22,543 nt of DNA, from assembly GCA_025450495.1 (NCBI GenBank), contig JANWHI010000030.1:1-22543 (forward strand), read 5' to 3'. The stretch comes from Candidatus Dormiibacter sp. Lineage in GTDB: Bacteria > Chloroflexota > Dormibacteria > UBA8260. The notes beneath the pieces are model-generated. The model had not been told where the DNA came from. It saw nothing but the letters and a program-made list of their open reading frames with translations, and did no database searches. Numbering within the stretch: the first letter of the stretch is position 1; every line of letters begins with the position of its first letter. Both the position numbers and the translations under genes were made by a program. Below are positions 13,940 to 21,937 of this stretch, piece after piece.

Positions 13940-14641
13940 TCAGGATAGGGCGACCGAACCCCCTCCTGCCGGTTCCAGCCGCGTCAGGGTGCCATCCGGG
14001 CGGGCGACAATCACCAGGTCGGCCATCCCCAGGAACAGTCCATGGCCGACGACACCGGGGATCGAGTCGAGCCGCGCCGCCAGCCCTTCGGGGTCGGCGA
14101 TCGGCCCGAAGTCGCCGTCGGCGATCAGGTTGCCGTTATCGCTCCGCATCGGTTCGCCGGCTGTGTCGAGCCGCAGTTGGAAGCGCGCTCCCGTCTGGTC
14201 GAGCAACGTCATGGTGTGGTGCCAGCCGAACATGAGCAGCTCCACGGGGACAAACCCCGCCAGGTGCGGTCGGAGCTTGGTCTCGTCGGCGACGATCACA
14301 AATCGCCTGGCTGCCGCAGCAACGATCCGCTCGCGAACCAGCGCGCCGCCGAGCCCCTTGAGCAGGCGCAGGTCGGGGTCCACGGTGTCCGCGCCGTCGA
14401 CGGTGAGGTCCACGCCGTCGCCGCCGAGCTCGATCAGCGGGATGCCGTGGCGGGCCGCCAGCGCCGCGCTGGCCAGCGAGGTGGCGACCGCTGTAACTCG
14501 GAGCCCCGACGACACACGAGAGCCCACCGCCTCGATGAACCACCGCGCCGTGGTGCCCGTGCCCAGGCCAAGCGTCATTCCCTCCTCGACAAGCGCCGCC
14601 GCTGCATCACCAGCTGCGCGTTTGGCGGGCTCGAGGTCCAT
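13940..14641 (-). CDS. rpiA: Ribose-5-phosphate isomerase A
   Basis: 233-residue cytoplasmic enzyme that interconverts ribose 5-phosphate and ribulose 5-phosphate in the pentose phosphate pathway. RpiA marks are all in place: the phosphate loop GLGTGTTARWFIEAVG, the active-site strand VDGADTVDPDLRLLKGLGGALVRERIV with D82, D85, K95 and E104 in the positions of the E. coli catalytic residues, VADETKLRPHL for phosphate binding, and SDNGNLIAD. Length is normal (about 220-235). The ATG at 14641 has TAGGCT 9 nt upstream and no Shine-Dalgarno, so it may have its own leaderless or very short-leader transcript. The next gene upstream ends 39 nt away. Confidence 0.95.
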   Translation of the reverse strand: MDLEPAKRAAGDAAAALVEEGMTLGLGTGTTARWFIEAVGSRVSSGLRVTAVATSLASAALAARHGIPLIELGGDGVDLTVDGADTVDPDLRLLKGLGGALVRERIVAAAARRFVIVADETKLRPHLAGFVPVELLMFGWHHTMTLLDQTGARFQLRLDTAGEPMRSDNGNLIADGDFGPIADPEGLAARLDSIPGVVGHGLFLGMADLVIVARPDGTLTRLEPAGGGSVALS

Positions 14642-14650
14642 CGCCGCGGG

Positions 14651-14656
14651 AGCCTA
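14651..14656 (-). promoter_or_regulatory. -10 box TAGGCT for rpiA
   Basis: TAGGCT on the minus strand, 9 nt before the rpiA ATG, in a 39-nt gap. Confidence 0.4.
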
Positions 14657-14680
14657 GCAGGCGGCCGCAGCGACTGTTGA

Positions 14681-15001
14681 TCAGGCGATCCGCCGGCGCA
14701 GGTCTTCGACGACGAGGAGCTCGTTGACGCCGTCTGGCTGGCGCATGAACGCCTCCTGCACACCGAAGATCGCCTCGATCAACTCGGCAGGGTTGACGCC
14801 CGGACGGGCCATCACGCCACGTCGTCGCAACGCGATGAGCACGCGGCTCGGCACCGCGCCGCCACGCAGGTTGACCTCTTCGAGCTGCGTGAGCATTCCG
14901 TCGAGTTCACAGAGCACGTCGCGACGCTGCGACCGAATGCCCTCCTCCTCCTCGGCCCAGGTCAGCTGATTGAGCACCCGGTTGCGGACGAAGGTTGCCA
15001 T
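14681..15001 (-). CDS. Hypothetical 106-residue helical protein
   Basis: Short, mostly helical, charged protein that I do not recognise. It opens MATFVRNRVLNQLTWAEEEE and includes DGMLTQLEEVNLRGGAVPS and NPAELIEAIFGVQEAFM; no membrane segment, no cysteine cluster, one Cys. The frame is open to 15172, but the extra 57 codons (His/Pro-rich, HSVSHSTFFHPPSWERFP) look unlike coding sequence and lie over an operator-like inverted repeat; the ATG at 15001 is therefore preferred. A clear Shine-Dalgarno is absent (GGGATCC precedes it). Between rpiA and lipB on the same strand, with 203 nt free upstream. Function unknown. Confidence 0.66.
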   Translation of the reverse strand: MATFVRNRVLNQLTWAEEEEGIRSQRRDVLCELDGMLTQLEEVNLRGGAVPSRVLIALRRRGVMARPGVNPAELIEAIFGVQEAFMRQPDGVNELLVVEDLRRRIA

Positions 15002-15029
15002 CCAAGGATCCCTTGGGAAGCGCTCCCAA
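15002..15029 (-). promoter_or_regulatory. Overlapping inverted repeats before the 106-residue gene
   Basis: CCAAGG-ATC-CCTTGG (15002-15016) abuts the ATG, and TTGGGA-AGCGC-TCCCAA (15013-15029) overlaps it. The second resembles LacI-family operators such as CebR's (TGGGAGCGCTCCCA) but has one extra central base. A repressor site or a leader hairpin blocking the start are both possible. Confidence 0.4.
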
Positions 15030-15204
15030 CTCGGGGGGTGGAAGAACGTCGAGTGCGAAACCGAGTGGGTGGGCGATCCTGGAGCCGCATGGTAGCGGTA
15101 TTGGGGGCGCTTGAACAGGGGTTTGTGGGTTTGCACCTGCTTGTTGGCGAGGATCTCGTCATCACCGCGCAAATCCGCAACCCTGTGTGAGTCGCGGTCG
15201 AGGC

Positions 15205-15930
15205 TCAGACGGCGACGGGCACGGCCTCCGCGATCACACAGCGCACGGCGTCGCCAGCCCGGCTCGGCTGGCGGCCGATCGCGTTCGCGAATGCCGTCAC
15301 AAACTGCGACGCGACCTGGTGCAGACGTGGCAGGGGCGCGACACCGAGCGTTGCCAGTGACGCCACCCCGGCCCCATCGATCCCGCAGGGGATCACCTCC
15401 GCGAACCAGTCGAGGTCGGTGCTCACGTTCAGCGCCGCCCCGTGCGTGGTCACCCCGGACGCCAGCTTGACCCCGATCGCGGCAAGCTTCTCCTCGCCCA
15501 CCCAGATGCCCGTGTACGGCGGCCGGCGCGTCGCGACCACCCCGTACACCCCAACAGTGGCGATCAGCGCCTCCTCGAGCGCCCGCAGATGGGCAACCAC
15601 ATCCCCCAACCCCGGCGAGCCGGCCATTGGGAACACGGTCGCCACCGAGAGGATCGGGTAGGCGACGAGTTGCCCCGGCCCATGGAATGTCACCGACCCG
15701 CCGCGATCCACCTCCACGTACTCCGCGCCCCGGGCGATGAGGTGCTCGGCGCCGCCCCGCAGGTGCGAGTTGCTGCCGTTGCGCCCCATCGTGAACACGG
15801 GCGGATGCTCGACCAGCAGCAGCAGGTCACCGATGTCGCCGGCGGCCCGCGCCGCCGCCAGTCGCCGCTGCAGTCCCCAGGCATCGCGGTAGGGGATCCG
15901 CCCGAGCCAGACGTGCTCCAGGGTGGCCAA
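15205..15930 (-). CDS. lipB: Lipoyl(octanoyl) transferase
   Basis: 241-residue cytoplasmic acyltransferase that moves octanoate from acyl-carrier protein to lipoyl-domain lysines, the first step of lipoate synthesis. Family marks: LLLVEHPPVFTMGR, the substrate-binding RGGSVTFHGPGQLVAYPIL, the catalytic Lys K148 in EEKLAAIGVK, and the catalytic Cys C182 in VIPCGIDGAGVASL. Length is usual. The start is TTG at 15930, 2 nt after the lipA stop codon, so translation is probably coupled to lipA; no other start gives the full N-terminus. Substrates in this genome include the BkdB lipoyl domain encoded at 19341-20939. After its stop, 203 nt without a gene precede the 106-residue gene. Confidence 0.95.
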   Translation of the reverse strand: MATLEHVWLGRIPYRDAWGLQRRLAAARAAGDIGDLLLLVEHPPVFTMGRNGSNSHLRGGAEHLIARGAEYVEVDRGGSVTFHGPGQLVAYPILSVATVFPMAGSPGLGDVVAHLRALEEALIATVGVYGVVATRRPPYTGIWVGEEKLAAIGVKLASGVTTHGAALNVSTDLDWFAEVIPCGIDGAGVASLATLGVAPLPRLHQVASQFVTAFANAIGRQPSRAGDAVRCVIAEAVPVAV

Positions 15931-15932
15931 GC

Positions 15933-16883
15933 TCAGACCGCGCTCGCCGCCACCGCCTGCTCGTGGGCGTGGTACGAGCTGCGAACCAGGGGACCGCTCT
16001 CCACATGGCTGAACCCCAGCGCCAGGCCGAACGACTTCAGCTCGGCGAACTCATCCGGCGTCCAGAAGCGGATCAGCGGGTGATGCTTGAGCGAGGGGCG
16101 CAGGTACTGCCCGATGGTCACGATCTCGACGTCGTGGGCGCGCAGGTCGGTGAGCAGTTGCTTGACCTCGTCCATCTCCTCGCCGAGGCCGACCATGAGC
16201 CCGCTCTTGGTGCGACTCCGCGGCTCCAGCCGCTTGGCCTCCTTGAGCAGCGACAGCGACTGCTGATACCCCGCCTTGGGCCGCACCCTGGCGTACAGTC
16301 GCGCGATCGTCTCGAGGTTGTGGTTGAAGATCTCCGGCACCGTCGCCATCACCACACGGAGCGACGCCACGCTGCCATTGAAGTCCGGCGTCAACACCTC
16401 GATGGTCGTCCCCGGTGACTGGCGACGGATCTCGCGGATGGTGTCGGCGAACAGCGACGCACCGAAATCCGGCAGGTCGTCGCGGTCCACCGACGTGACC
16501 ACCGCATGCGCCAGTCCCATCTGCGCCACCGCCGCCCCGACTCGTCGCGGTTCGTCGGCATCGATGTCACCGCCGCGCTTGCCGCTGGTCACCGCGCAGA
16601 AGGCGCAGGCGCGGGTGCACACCTCGCCGAGGATCATGAACGTGGCGGTGCCGTGTCCCCAGCACTCGGCGATGTTGGGGCAGCGCGCCTCCTCGCACAC
16701 TGTGACCAGGTCGAGGCCGCGCATCAGGCTCTTGACCTGCATGTAACCGTCGCCCGCCGGCAGCTTCACCGTCAGCCAATCAGGGCGACGCTCCACTCCC
16801 TCGGGGAGCAGTCGCTGATGCATGGGACGGGCGTCCTCCACCCGGCCGGCTCGCGCGGTCGGTGTCAGAGGAATTTCGCGCAT
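15933..16883 (-). CDS. lipA: Lipoyl synthase (radical SAM)
   Basis: 316-residue enzyme that inserts two sulfur atoms into the octanoyl group on lipoyl domains. Both iron-sulfur sites are visible: the auxiliary cluster CEEARCPNIAEC (C63, C68, C74) and the radical-SAM cluster CTRACAFC (C89, C93, C96). The C-terminal RSSYHA supplies the conserved Ser ligand. NHNLETIARLYARVRP and KSGLMVGLGE are also family hallmarks. ATG at 16883 is chosen. A longer frame to 16961 adds 26 residues without homology and would cross the divergent promoter region shared with pruA. TAGAGT lies 10 nt before the ATG. It leads a lipA-lipB operon. Confidence 0.96.
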   Translation of the reverse strand: MREIPLTPTARAGRVEDARPMHQRLLPEGVERRPDWLTVKLPAGDGYMQVKSLMRGLDLVTVCEEARCPNIAECWGHGTATFMILGEVCTRACAFCAVTSGKRGGDIDADEPRRVGAAVAQMGLAHAVVTSVDRDDLPDFGASLFADTIREIRRQSPGTTIEVLTPDFNGSVASLRVVMATVPEIFNHNLETIARLYARVRPKAGYQQSLSLLKEAKRLEPRSRTKSGLMVGLGEEMDEVKQLLTDLRAHDVEIVTIGQYLRPSLKHHPLIRFWTPDEFAELKSFGLALGFSHVESGPLVRSSYHAHEQAVAASAV

Positions 16884-16893
16884 GCCGCAGCCC

Positions 16894-16899
16894 ACTCTA
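16894..16899 (-). promoter_or_regulatory. -10 box TAGAGT for lipA
   Basis: TAGAGT on the minus strand, 10 nt before the lipA ATG; the identical hexamer serves tRNA-Val. It lies in the 80-nt gap to pruA. Confidence 0.42.
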
Positions 16900-16949
16900 C
16901 CGCGCTCGCCGGGGTCGGCGACCCAGCCGGCGGGGCTGCCCGCCTGCGC

Positions 16950-16955
16950 CACAAT
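16950..16955 (+). promoter_or_regulatory. -10-like CACAAT for pruA
   Basis: CACAAT ends 8 nt before the pruA ATG, with no Shine-Dalgarno; divergent from the lipA box. Confidence 0.35.
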
Positions 16956-16963
16956 CGACATCG

Positions 16964-18592
16964 ATGACCCACTCCGCCCCCGCCCCCCGCAACGAGCCAG
17001 CGCTCGAATACCGACCCGGCTCGCCCGAACGCGCCGCCGTCCGTGCAGCGCTGGACGACATCGCCGCGTCCGCGCCCATCGATCTGCCGATGCGCATCGA
17101 TGGCGCCAACGTCGAGGGCGCCGGCCACGCCTTCACCGTCACCGCGCCGCACCGCCACAGCCAGGTGCTCGGCAACGGCCACACCGCCACCGAGGCGGAG
17201 GTCACCGCAGCGGTCGATGCGGCGCTGCGCGCGGCTCGCGACTGGGCTGGGGCGTCGTTCGAATCCCGCGCCGCGGTGTTCCTTCGTGCCGCCGACCTGC
17301 TCGCCGGGCCGTGGCGCGCCCGCGTCAACGCCGCCACCATGCTCGGCCAGAGCAAGACCGTGATCCAGGCGGAGATCGACGCCGCCGCCGAGCTCGTCGA
17401 CTTCTGGCGCTTCAACGTGCACTACGCAGCCCACCTCGATGGCGACCAGCCGATCTCGCCACCCGGGGTGTGGAACCGCCTCGAGCTGCGCCCACTCGAG
17501 GGCTTCGTGCTGGCGATCACACCGTTCAACTTCACCTCGATCGCGGGCAACCTGCCCACTGCCCCGGCGTTGATGGGCAACACCGTGGTATGGAAGCCGG
17601 CGACCACCCAGCAGCTCGCCGCGTCACTGCTGATGCGCGTCCTCGAGGAGGCGGGACTTCCCAACGGTGTCATCAACTTGGTCACCGGTCACAGCGGCGG
17701 TGTTGCGGCCGCCGCCCTCCCCCACCCAGGCCTCGCCGGCATCCATTTCACCGGCTCGACGGCCACGTTCCAGCGCATCTGGTCGGTGGTCAGCGATAAC
17801 CTCGGTGGCTATCGCACCTATCCGCGACTTGTCGGCGAGACCGGCGGCAAGGACTTTGTGGTGGCGCACGAGTCGGCGTCGATGGACGCATTGCTCGTCG
17901 GCCTGGTGCGCGGCGCGTTCGAGTACCAGGGACAGAAGTGCTCGGCGGCGTCGCGCGCCTACGTGCCGCGGGCCATGTGGGAGGAGCTGCGCGGTCCGCT
18001 GGCGGCAGCGACCGAATCGCTCACCATGGGTGACCCCACCGACTTCCGCCAGTTCATGGGCGCGGTGATCGACGAGCCGGCTTTCCGAACCCACCAGGCC
18101 GCGATCGCAGCGGCGCGCAGCGACGCGTCGATCTCACTGGTCGCAGGCGGTGAATGCGACGCCGGTGAGGGATGGTTCGTGCGTCCCACCATCTTCGAGA
18201 CGGCCAATCCGCATCACGACCTGATGGAACGCGAGCTGTTCGGCCCCATCCTCACCGTGCACCCCTACGACGACGGCGACTGGGAGACATTGCTGCGCAC
18301 CGTCGATGGCACCTCGCCGTACGGCCTGACCGGCGCGGTGTTCGCCACCGACCGCGGCGCCATCGAGGTGGCGACGCACGTGCTCCGCAACGCCGCCGGC
18401 AACTTCTACATCAACGACAAACCAACCGGCGCCGTCGTCGGTCAGCAGCCTTTCGGCGGCAGTCGCGGCAGCGGCACCAACGACAAGGCGGGCTCAGCGT
18501 TCAACCTGCTGCGCTGGGCATCACCGCGCGCTATCAAGGAAACCTTCGTGCCGCCGACCGACTGGCGACACCCGCACATGCTTGCCGATTGA
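16964..18592 (+). CDS. pruA: L-glutamate gamma-semialdehyde (P5C) dehydrogenase
   Basis: 542-residue aldehyde dehydrogenase predicted to oxidise glutamate semialdehyde/1-pyrroline-5-carboxylate to glutamate with NAD, the last step of proline (and arginine) catabolism. The length and motifs match the stand-alone P5C dehydrogenase group (human ALDH4A1-like), not the shorter general ALDHs: ITPFNFTSIAGNLPTAPALM with N189, WKPA (K211), FTGST, ETGGKDF, the catalytic Cys in YQGQKCSAASR (C326), ELFGPILTVHPY and PFGGSRGSGTNDKAG. The ATG at 16964 starts 80 nt from lipA; a longer frame to 16862 would overlap lipA. No proline dehydrogenase (putA/prodh) is present in the window. It ends at a small hairpin shared with the convergent unknown gene. 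Confidence 0.92.
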   Translation: MTHSAPAPRNEPALEYRPGSPERAAVRAALDDIAASAPIDLPMRIDGANVEGAGHAFTVTAPHRHSQVLGNGHTATEAEVTAAVDAALRAARDWAGASFESRAAVFLRAADLLAGPWRARVNAATMLGQSKTVIQAEIDAAAELVDFWRFNVHYAAHLDGDQPISPPGVWNRLELRPLEGFVLAITPFNFTSIAGNLPTAPALMGNTVVWKPATTQQLAASLLMRVLEEAGLPNGVINLVTGHSGGVAAAALPHPGLAGIHFTGSTATFQRIWSVVSDNLGGYRTYPRLVGETGGKDFVVAHESASMDALLVGLVRGAFEYQGQKCSAASRAYVPRAMWEELRGPLAAATESLTMGDPTDFRQFMGAVIDEPAFRTHQAAIAAARSDASISLVAGGECDAGEGWFVRPTIFETANPHHDLMERELFGPILTVHPYDDGDWETLLRTVDGTSPYGLTGAVFATDRGAIEVATHVLRNAAGNFYINDKPTGAVVGQQPFGGSRGSGTNDKAGSAFNLLRWASPRAIKETFVPPTDWRHPHMLAD

Positions 18593-18606
18593 GCCGATAC
18601 TCGGCT
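18592..18606. terminator. Small hairpin between convergent pruA and 18605 gene
   Basis: AGCCGA-TAC-TCGGCT, six perfect pairs with a 3-base loop, reaching into both stop codons. No T-run on either side, so it is a weak candidate for a shared bidirectional terminator. Confidence 0.3.
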
Positions 18607-19330
18607 AGAACCCGCGAGCTCCGCCACCTGTAGGCCCGACCACCGGGCTGATCACCAGCTCCCAGGGCTCGCTGGTGATCATCTCGACAGTCCACTCGCC
18701 GGCGCCAAGAAAAAAGGGATTCACGCGACGGCCGCCACTCGCGCTCGCGGCGCCCATCTGAACGACGTGCCCGTCCGCCGCGCGCAAGGCCAATGAATAC
18801 GGGTGAATCGCCGGCCTGAGCGCCGCCTCACCCACCGTCCACACAGCGTCGTACCGCCCCGTCTGAGCGACGCGCAGCACCGGTGCATCGCTGCTTCGAA
18901 TCGTGATCACCTCGGGCACCTCCGACAACGACCGCCACGCGCGCGGCGCCCGCCGCAACGCCAACATCGAGTTCAGCACCACCTGCACGTCCCACGCGCA
19001 GGTGGGCGTCGCCGTGCCCACCTCGACGTGATACAGCCCCGCGGGCAGCTCCTCCTGCACCAGCGGTGCGGTCACCACCGCCACCGGCGCCGGGATCGCC
19101 GCCCAGTCCGGCCAGCGCCGCCCGCGCTGGTCGACGATCGCGAACGACTCCACCGCCTCGGCAGGGTCGTAGTCGTTGAACACCGTGTAGCGCGCGTGCG
19201 GCAGCCGGAACGGCGCCGTCGCAGCGGTTCCCGCGCCGCGCTCCCGCGCCACCAGCCGGTCGATCTGCCGGTACGGGTTCAGCCGCCACCGAGCCCACCT
19301 GGCCGACGCGACCACCGCGTCGCGCGCCAT
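18605..19330 (-). CDS. Hypothetical protein in the bkd operon
   Basis: 241-residue protein I do not recognise. After a basic N-terminus (MARDAVVASARWARWRLNPY) it is strand-rich and looks like two related beta-sandwich units: LPAGLYHVEVGTATPTCAWDVQV in the first and LGAGEWTVEMITSEPWELVIS in the second share the pattern xGxYxVEVxTxxPWxVxV. No signal peptide, membrane helix or catalytic motif is evident. ATG at 19330 has GGGGA 6 nt upstream and lies 10 nt after the bkdB stop, so it is part of the bkd transcript. It could be a binding or scaffold protein for the complex, or simply a passenger. Function is unknown. Confidence 0.76.
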   Translation of the reverse strand: MARDAVVASARWARWRLNPYRQIDRLVARERGAGTAATAPFRLPHARYTVFNDYDPAEAVESFAIVDQRGRRWPDWAAIPAPVAVVTAPLVQEELPAGLYHVEVGTATPTCAWDVQVVLNSMLALRRAPRAWRSLSEVPEVITIRSSDAPVLRVAQTGRYDAVWTVGEAALRPAIHPYSLALRAADGHVVQMGAASASGGRRVNPFFLGAGEWTVEMITSEPWELVISPVVGPTGGGARGF

Positions 19331-19340
19331 GCCGGTCCCC

Positions 19341-20939
19341 CTACAGCAAGGCTGCGTTGACGTCGATGTCTTCGAGAATCTCCTTGACCCGCTTGGTGAA
19401 ACGGGTTGCCGCCAGGCCGTCGTTGATGCGGTGGTCGAAGCTCAGGCCGAGGTTCATCATCGGCCGGATCGCGATGGCGTCGTCGACCACCACCGCGCGC
19501 TTGATGACCGCATCCATGGCCAGGATCGCCGCCTGCGGCTGGTTGATGATCGCCACCGTGTGCACAGTGCCGAGCGCCCCGGTGTTGTTGAGCGTGAACG
19601 TGCCCCCCTGGATCTCGTCGAGCTTCAGCCTGTTGGCGCGCGCCCGGTCGCCGAGGTCCTGCATGGTGGTGGCCAGCCCGGCGACGCTGAGCCGATCGGC
19701 GTTGCGCACCACAGGCACGATCAGGTTGTCCTCGAGCGCCACCGCGATGCCGAGATGGACGTCATGGCGCAGGATGATCCCGTCGTCGGTGAACGACGAG
19801 TTCAGCGTGGGGAACTGGCGCAGCGCCTCGCACACGGCGCGCGCAACGAACGGCAGGTAGGTGAGCTTGGCGCCGTAGTGCTGCTCGAATTCAGCGCGAC
19901 GGGAGGCGCGCAACGCGGCCACCCGCGACATGTCGACCTCCATCGACAGCCACGCGTGCGGCGAGGTGCGCTTGCTTCGCACCATGTGCTCGGCGATCGC
20001 CCGCCGGGTCGGCGACAGCGGGGTCACCTCGTCGCCGCCACCCGCCTGGGGCTGTGCCTGCGCGGCCGTCGCCGGCGCCCGAGCCGCCGCGGCGGGCGCG
20101 ACTGCCGGGGTGGCAGTGGCGGGCGCTGCGGCCGGGGCAGCCGCTGCAACAGGCTGCGCGGCATTTGCCTGCGCCGGCGCCGACGCCGCGCCCTGTCCGG
20201 CAGCTGCCGGCCGGGCCACCCCACCACCGGCGTCACGCTGCTGCACGTAGTCGAGAACGTCCTTCTTTGAGATCCGCCCGCCGAGCCCGCTGCCCTCGAC
20301 CTGTGACAGCTCGACGTCATGCTCGCGCACCAGCATGCGCACCGCCGGCGTGAGGTGATACTCGCCGCCGGCACGGCTGCTGCCATTGCCACTGCCACTG
20401 CCATTGCCACTACCGCCGCGCTGCTGCGCCGGAGCAGGCTGCGCAGGCTCGCGATCGGGGGCTGCCGGCTGTGCGCCGAGTGCCTCAGCCGCCGCAGGCT
20501 GTGGCGCCGGCGTCTGCGCAGCCGGCTGTGCGGGTGCTTCCGCCGGCGCCGCCTCCTGCTGCGTGCCGGCCCCCCCCGCCTGTGCCACCGCCGCCACCGG
20601 CTGCGCAGCCGGCTCAGGCTGCGTCGCGTCTGCTCCAGGCTCAGCCGGCGCCTGCGCCTCGCCGTCACCCTGGTGCCACGCCGAGTTCGCCTGCCCCTGC
20701 TCGGCTGTCTCGATGCTGCAGATCGGTTCCCCGACCTTCACCACCTGGCCCTCATTGGCGATGTGCTCGCCCATGCTGCCCTCCGCGGGCGACGGGATCT
20801 CGGCGTTGACCTTGTCGGTCACCACCTCGGCGATCGACTCGTACTTGGACACCAGCTCCCCCGGCTGCTTGAGCCAGCGGGCGATGGTTCCCTCGGTGAC
20901 GGACTCACCGAGCTGGGGCATGGTGACTGTCATGGCCAT
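19341..20939 (-). CDS. bkdB: Branched-chain 2-oxoacid dehydrogenase E2 (dihydrolipoyl acyltransferase)
   Basis: 532-residue core subunit of a 2-oxoacid dehydrogenase complex; it accepts the acyl group from E1 on a lipoyl arm and passes it to CoA. Domains: one lipoyl domain (residues 3-80) with the lipoyl lysine K43 in VVTDKVNAEIPSP; a long Ala/Pro/Gln linker (about 83-192) ending in a Gly/Ser/Asn repeat; the E1/E3-binding domain (about 194-232, LTPAVRMLVREHDVELSQVEG, GLGGRISKKDV); a second Ala/Pro linker (238-305); and the catalytic domain (306-532), with H503 and D507 in SFDHRINDG. The tandem linkers are typical swinging arms of E2 proteins. ATG at 20939 is 12 nt from bkdAB. It is probably modified by LipB/LipA, encoded at 15205-16883. 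Confidence 0.95.
   Translation of the reverse strand: MAMTVTMPQLGESVTEGTIARWLKQPGELVSKYESIAEVVTDKVNAEIPSPAEGSMGEHIANEGQVVKVGEPICSIETAEQGQANSAWHQGDGEAQAPAEPGADATQPEPAAQPVAAVAQAGGAGTQQEAAPAEAPAQPAAQTPAPQPAAAEALGAQPAAPDREPAQPAPAQQRGGSGNGSGSGNGSSRAGGEYHLTPAVRMLVREHDVELSQVEGSGLGGRISKKDVLDYVQQRDAGGGVARPAAAGQGAASAPAQANAAQPVAAAAPAAAPATATPAVAPAAAARAPATAAQAQPQAGGGDEVTPLSPTRRAIAEHMVRSKRTSPHAWLSMEVDMSRVAALRASRRAEFEQHYGAKLTYLPFVARAVCEALRQFPTLNSSFTDDGIILRHDVHLGIAVALEDNLIVPVVRNADRLSVAGLATTMQDLGDRARANRLKLDEIQGGTFTLNNTGALGTVHTVAIINQPQAAILAMDAVIKRAVVVDDAIAIRPMMNLGLSFDHRINDGLAATRFTKRVKEILEDIDVNAALL
20383..20418 (+). repeat. 18-base tandem repeat in bkdB linker
   Basis: Two copies of an 18-base unit beginning CCATTGCCACT, matching at 16 of 18 positions, encode the GSGNGSGSGNGS stretch of the E2 linker on the minus strand. 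A slippage-prone flexible spacer. Confidence 0.7.
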
Positions 20940-20951
20940 GGTGCTAGGTCC

Positions 20952-21935
20952 TCAGTATGCCGCGAGCGTGCGCAGCGCAGCCTCGAGCTTGTCGGGTGTG
21001 ACCAGGTAGAAGCTCTCCAGGGCTGGTGCGAACGGCATCGCGGGGATCTCAGGACCGCCGATGCGCATCACCGGCGCGTCCAGGTACTCGAAGCAGTCCT
21101 CGGCGACAATCGCGGCCACCTCGGACGAGATCGACACGGCGAGGTTGGGCTCCTGCGCCACCATCACCTTGCCGCACTTGCGCGCGCTGGCGACGATCGC
21201 CTCGCGGTCGAGCGGTCGCAGCGAGCGCAGGTCCACGACCTCGCATTCGAAGCCGTCTCTGGCCAGCCGCTCGGCCGCCTCCAGCGCGGTGTGCACCATG
21301 ATCCCGTAGGTGAACACAGCGATATCGCCGCCCTCACGAGCCACCGACGCGGTCCCGAGCGGCACGTTGTAGTCGTCGTCGGGCACCTCGCCCTTCACCG
21401 AGCGATACGCACGCTTGTGCTCGAAGAAGAGCACCGGGTCGGGGTCGCGCAGCGCTGCGATGATCATGCCCTTGGCGTCGTACGGAGTCGACGGCACCAC
21501 CACGCGCAATCCGGGAATGTGCGCGAAGATCGCCTCGATCGACTGCGAGTGATAGAGCGCGCCATGCACTCCACCACCGAACGGTGATCGCACCACCATC
21601 GGCACGCTCCAGTCGCCGTTGCTCCGATAGCGGATCTTGGCCGCCTCGCTGATGATCTGATCGACGGCCGGCATGATGAAGTCCTGGAACTGGATCTCGG
21701 CGATCGGGCGGAGCCCGTTCATCGCGGCGCCGATGGCGACGCCGACGATCAACGATTCGGCGAGCGGGCTATCGAGCACGCGCCACTCGCCGAACTCCTT
21801 CTGCAGGCCCTCGGTGACACCGAAGACGCCGCCCTTGGCACCGACGTCCTCGCCGAGGATCATCACGCGATCGTCTCGCCGCATCTCCTCGCGGATGCCG
21901 TCGCGGATGGCTTCGATGTACGACTTGACAGCCAC
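20952..21935 (-). CDS. bkdAB: Branched-chain 2-oxoacid dehydrogenase E1 beta
   Basis: 327-residue beta subunit of the thiamine-diphosphate E1 heterotetramer, which decarboxylates branched 2-oxoacids from valine, leucine and isoleucine. Marks: LGEDVGAKGGVFGVTEGLQ, DSPLAESLIVGVAIGAAMNG, IAEIQFQDFIMPAVDQIISEAAKIRYRS, and HGALYHSQSIEAIFAHIPGLRVVVPSTP. The GGVF and HGALYHSQS-xEA motifs follow the branched-chain E1 beta pattern more than pyruvate dehydrogenase. Start is GTG at 21935, 2 nt after the bkdAA stop, and bkdB follows after 12 nt; gene order is alpha-beta-E2. No E3 (lpd) gene is in the window. Confidence 0.95.
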   Translation of the reverse strand: MAVKSYIEAIRDGIREEMRRDDRVMILGEDVGAKGGVFGVTEGLQKEFGEWRVLDSPLAESLIVGVAIGAAMNGLRPIAEIQFQDFIMPAVDQIISEAAKIRYRSNGDWSVPMVVRSPFGGGVHGALYHSQSIEAIFAHIPGLRVVVPSTPYDAKGMIIAALRDPDPVLFFEHKRAYRSVKGEVPDDDYNVPLGTASVAREGGDIAVFTYGIMVHTALEAAERLARDGFECEVVDLRSLRPLDREAIVASARKCGKVMVAQEPNLAVSISSEVAAIVAEDCFEYLDAPVMRIGGPEIPAMPFAPALESFYLVTPDKLEAALRTLAAY

Positions 21936-21937
21936 GA

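Noticed and set aside
15002..15172. Longer start for the 106-residue gene
   Set aside because: The extra 57 codons are His/Pro-rich, overlie inverted repeats and lack a ribosome-binding site.
16884..16961. Longer lipA start at 16961
   Set aside because: Adds 26 residues with no lipoyl-synthase similarity and would occupy the whole divergent promoter region of pruA.
20319..21587. A 422-codon open frame on the plus strand
   Set aside because: Antisense to bkdB and bkdAB; Arg/Leu/His-rich and without family motifs, a by-product of the Ala/Pro linker and GC bias.
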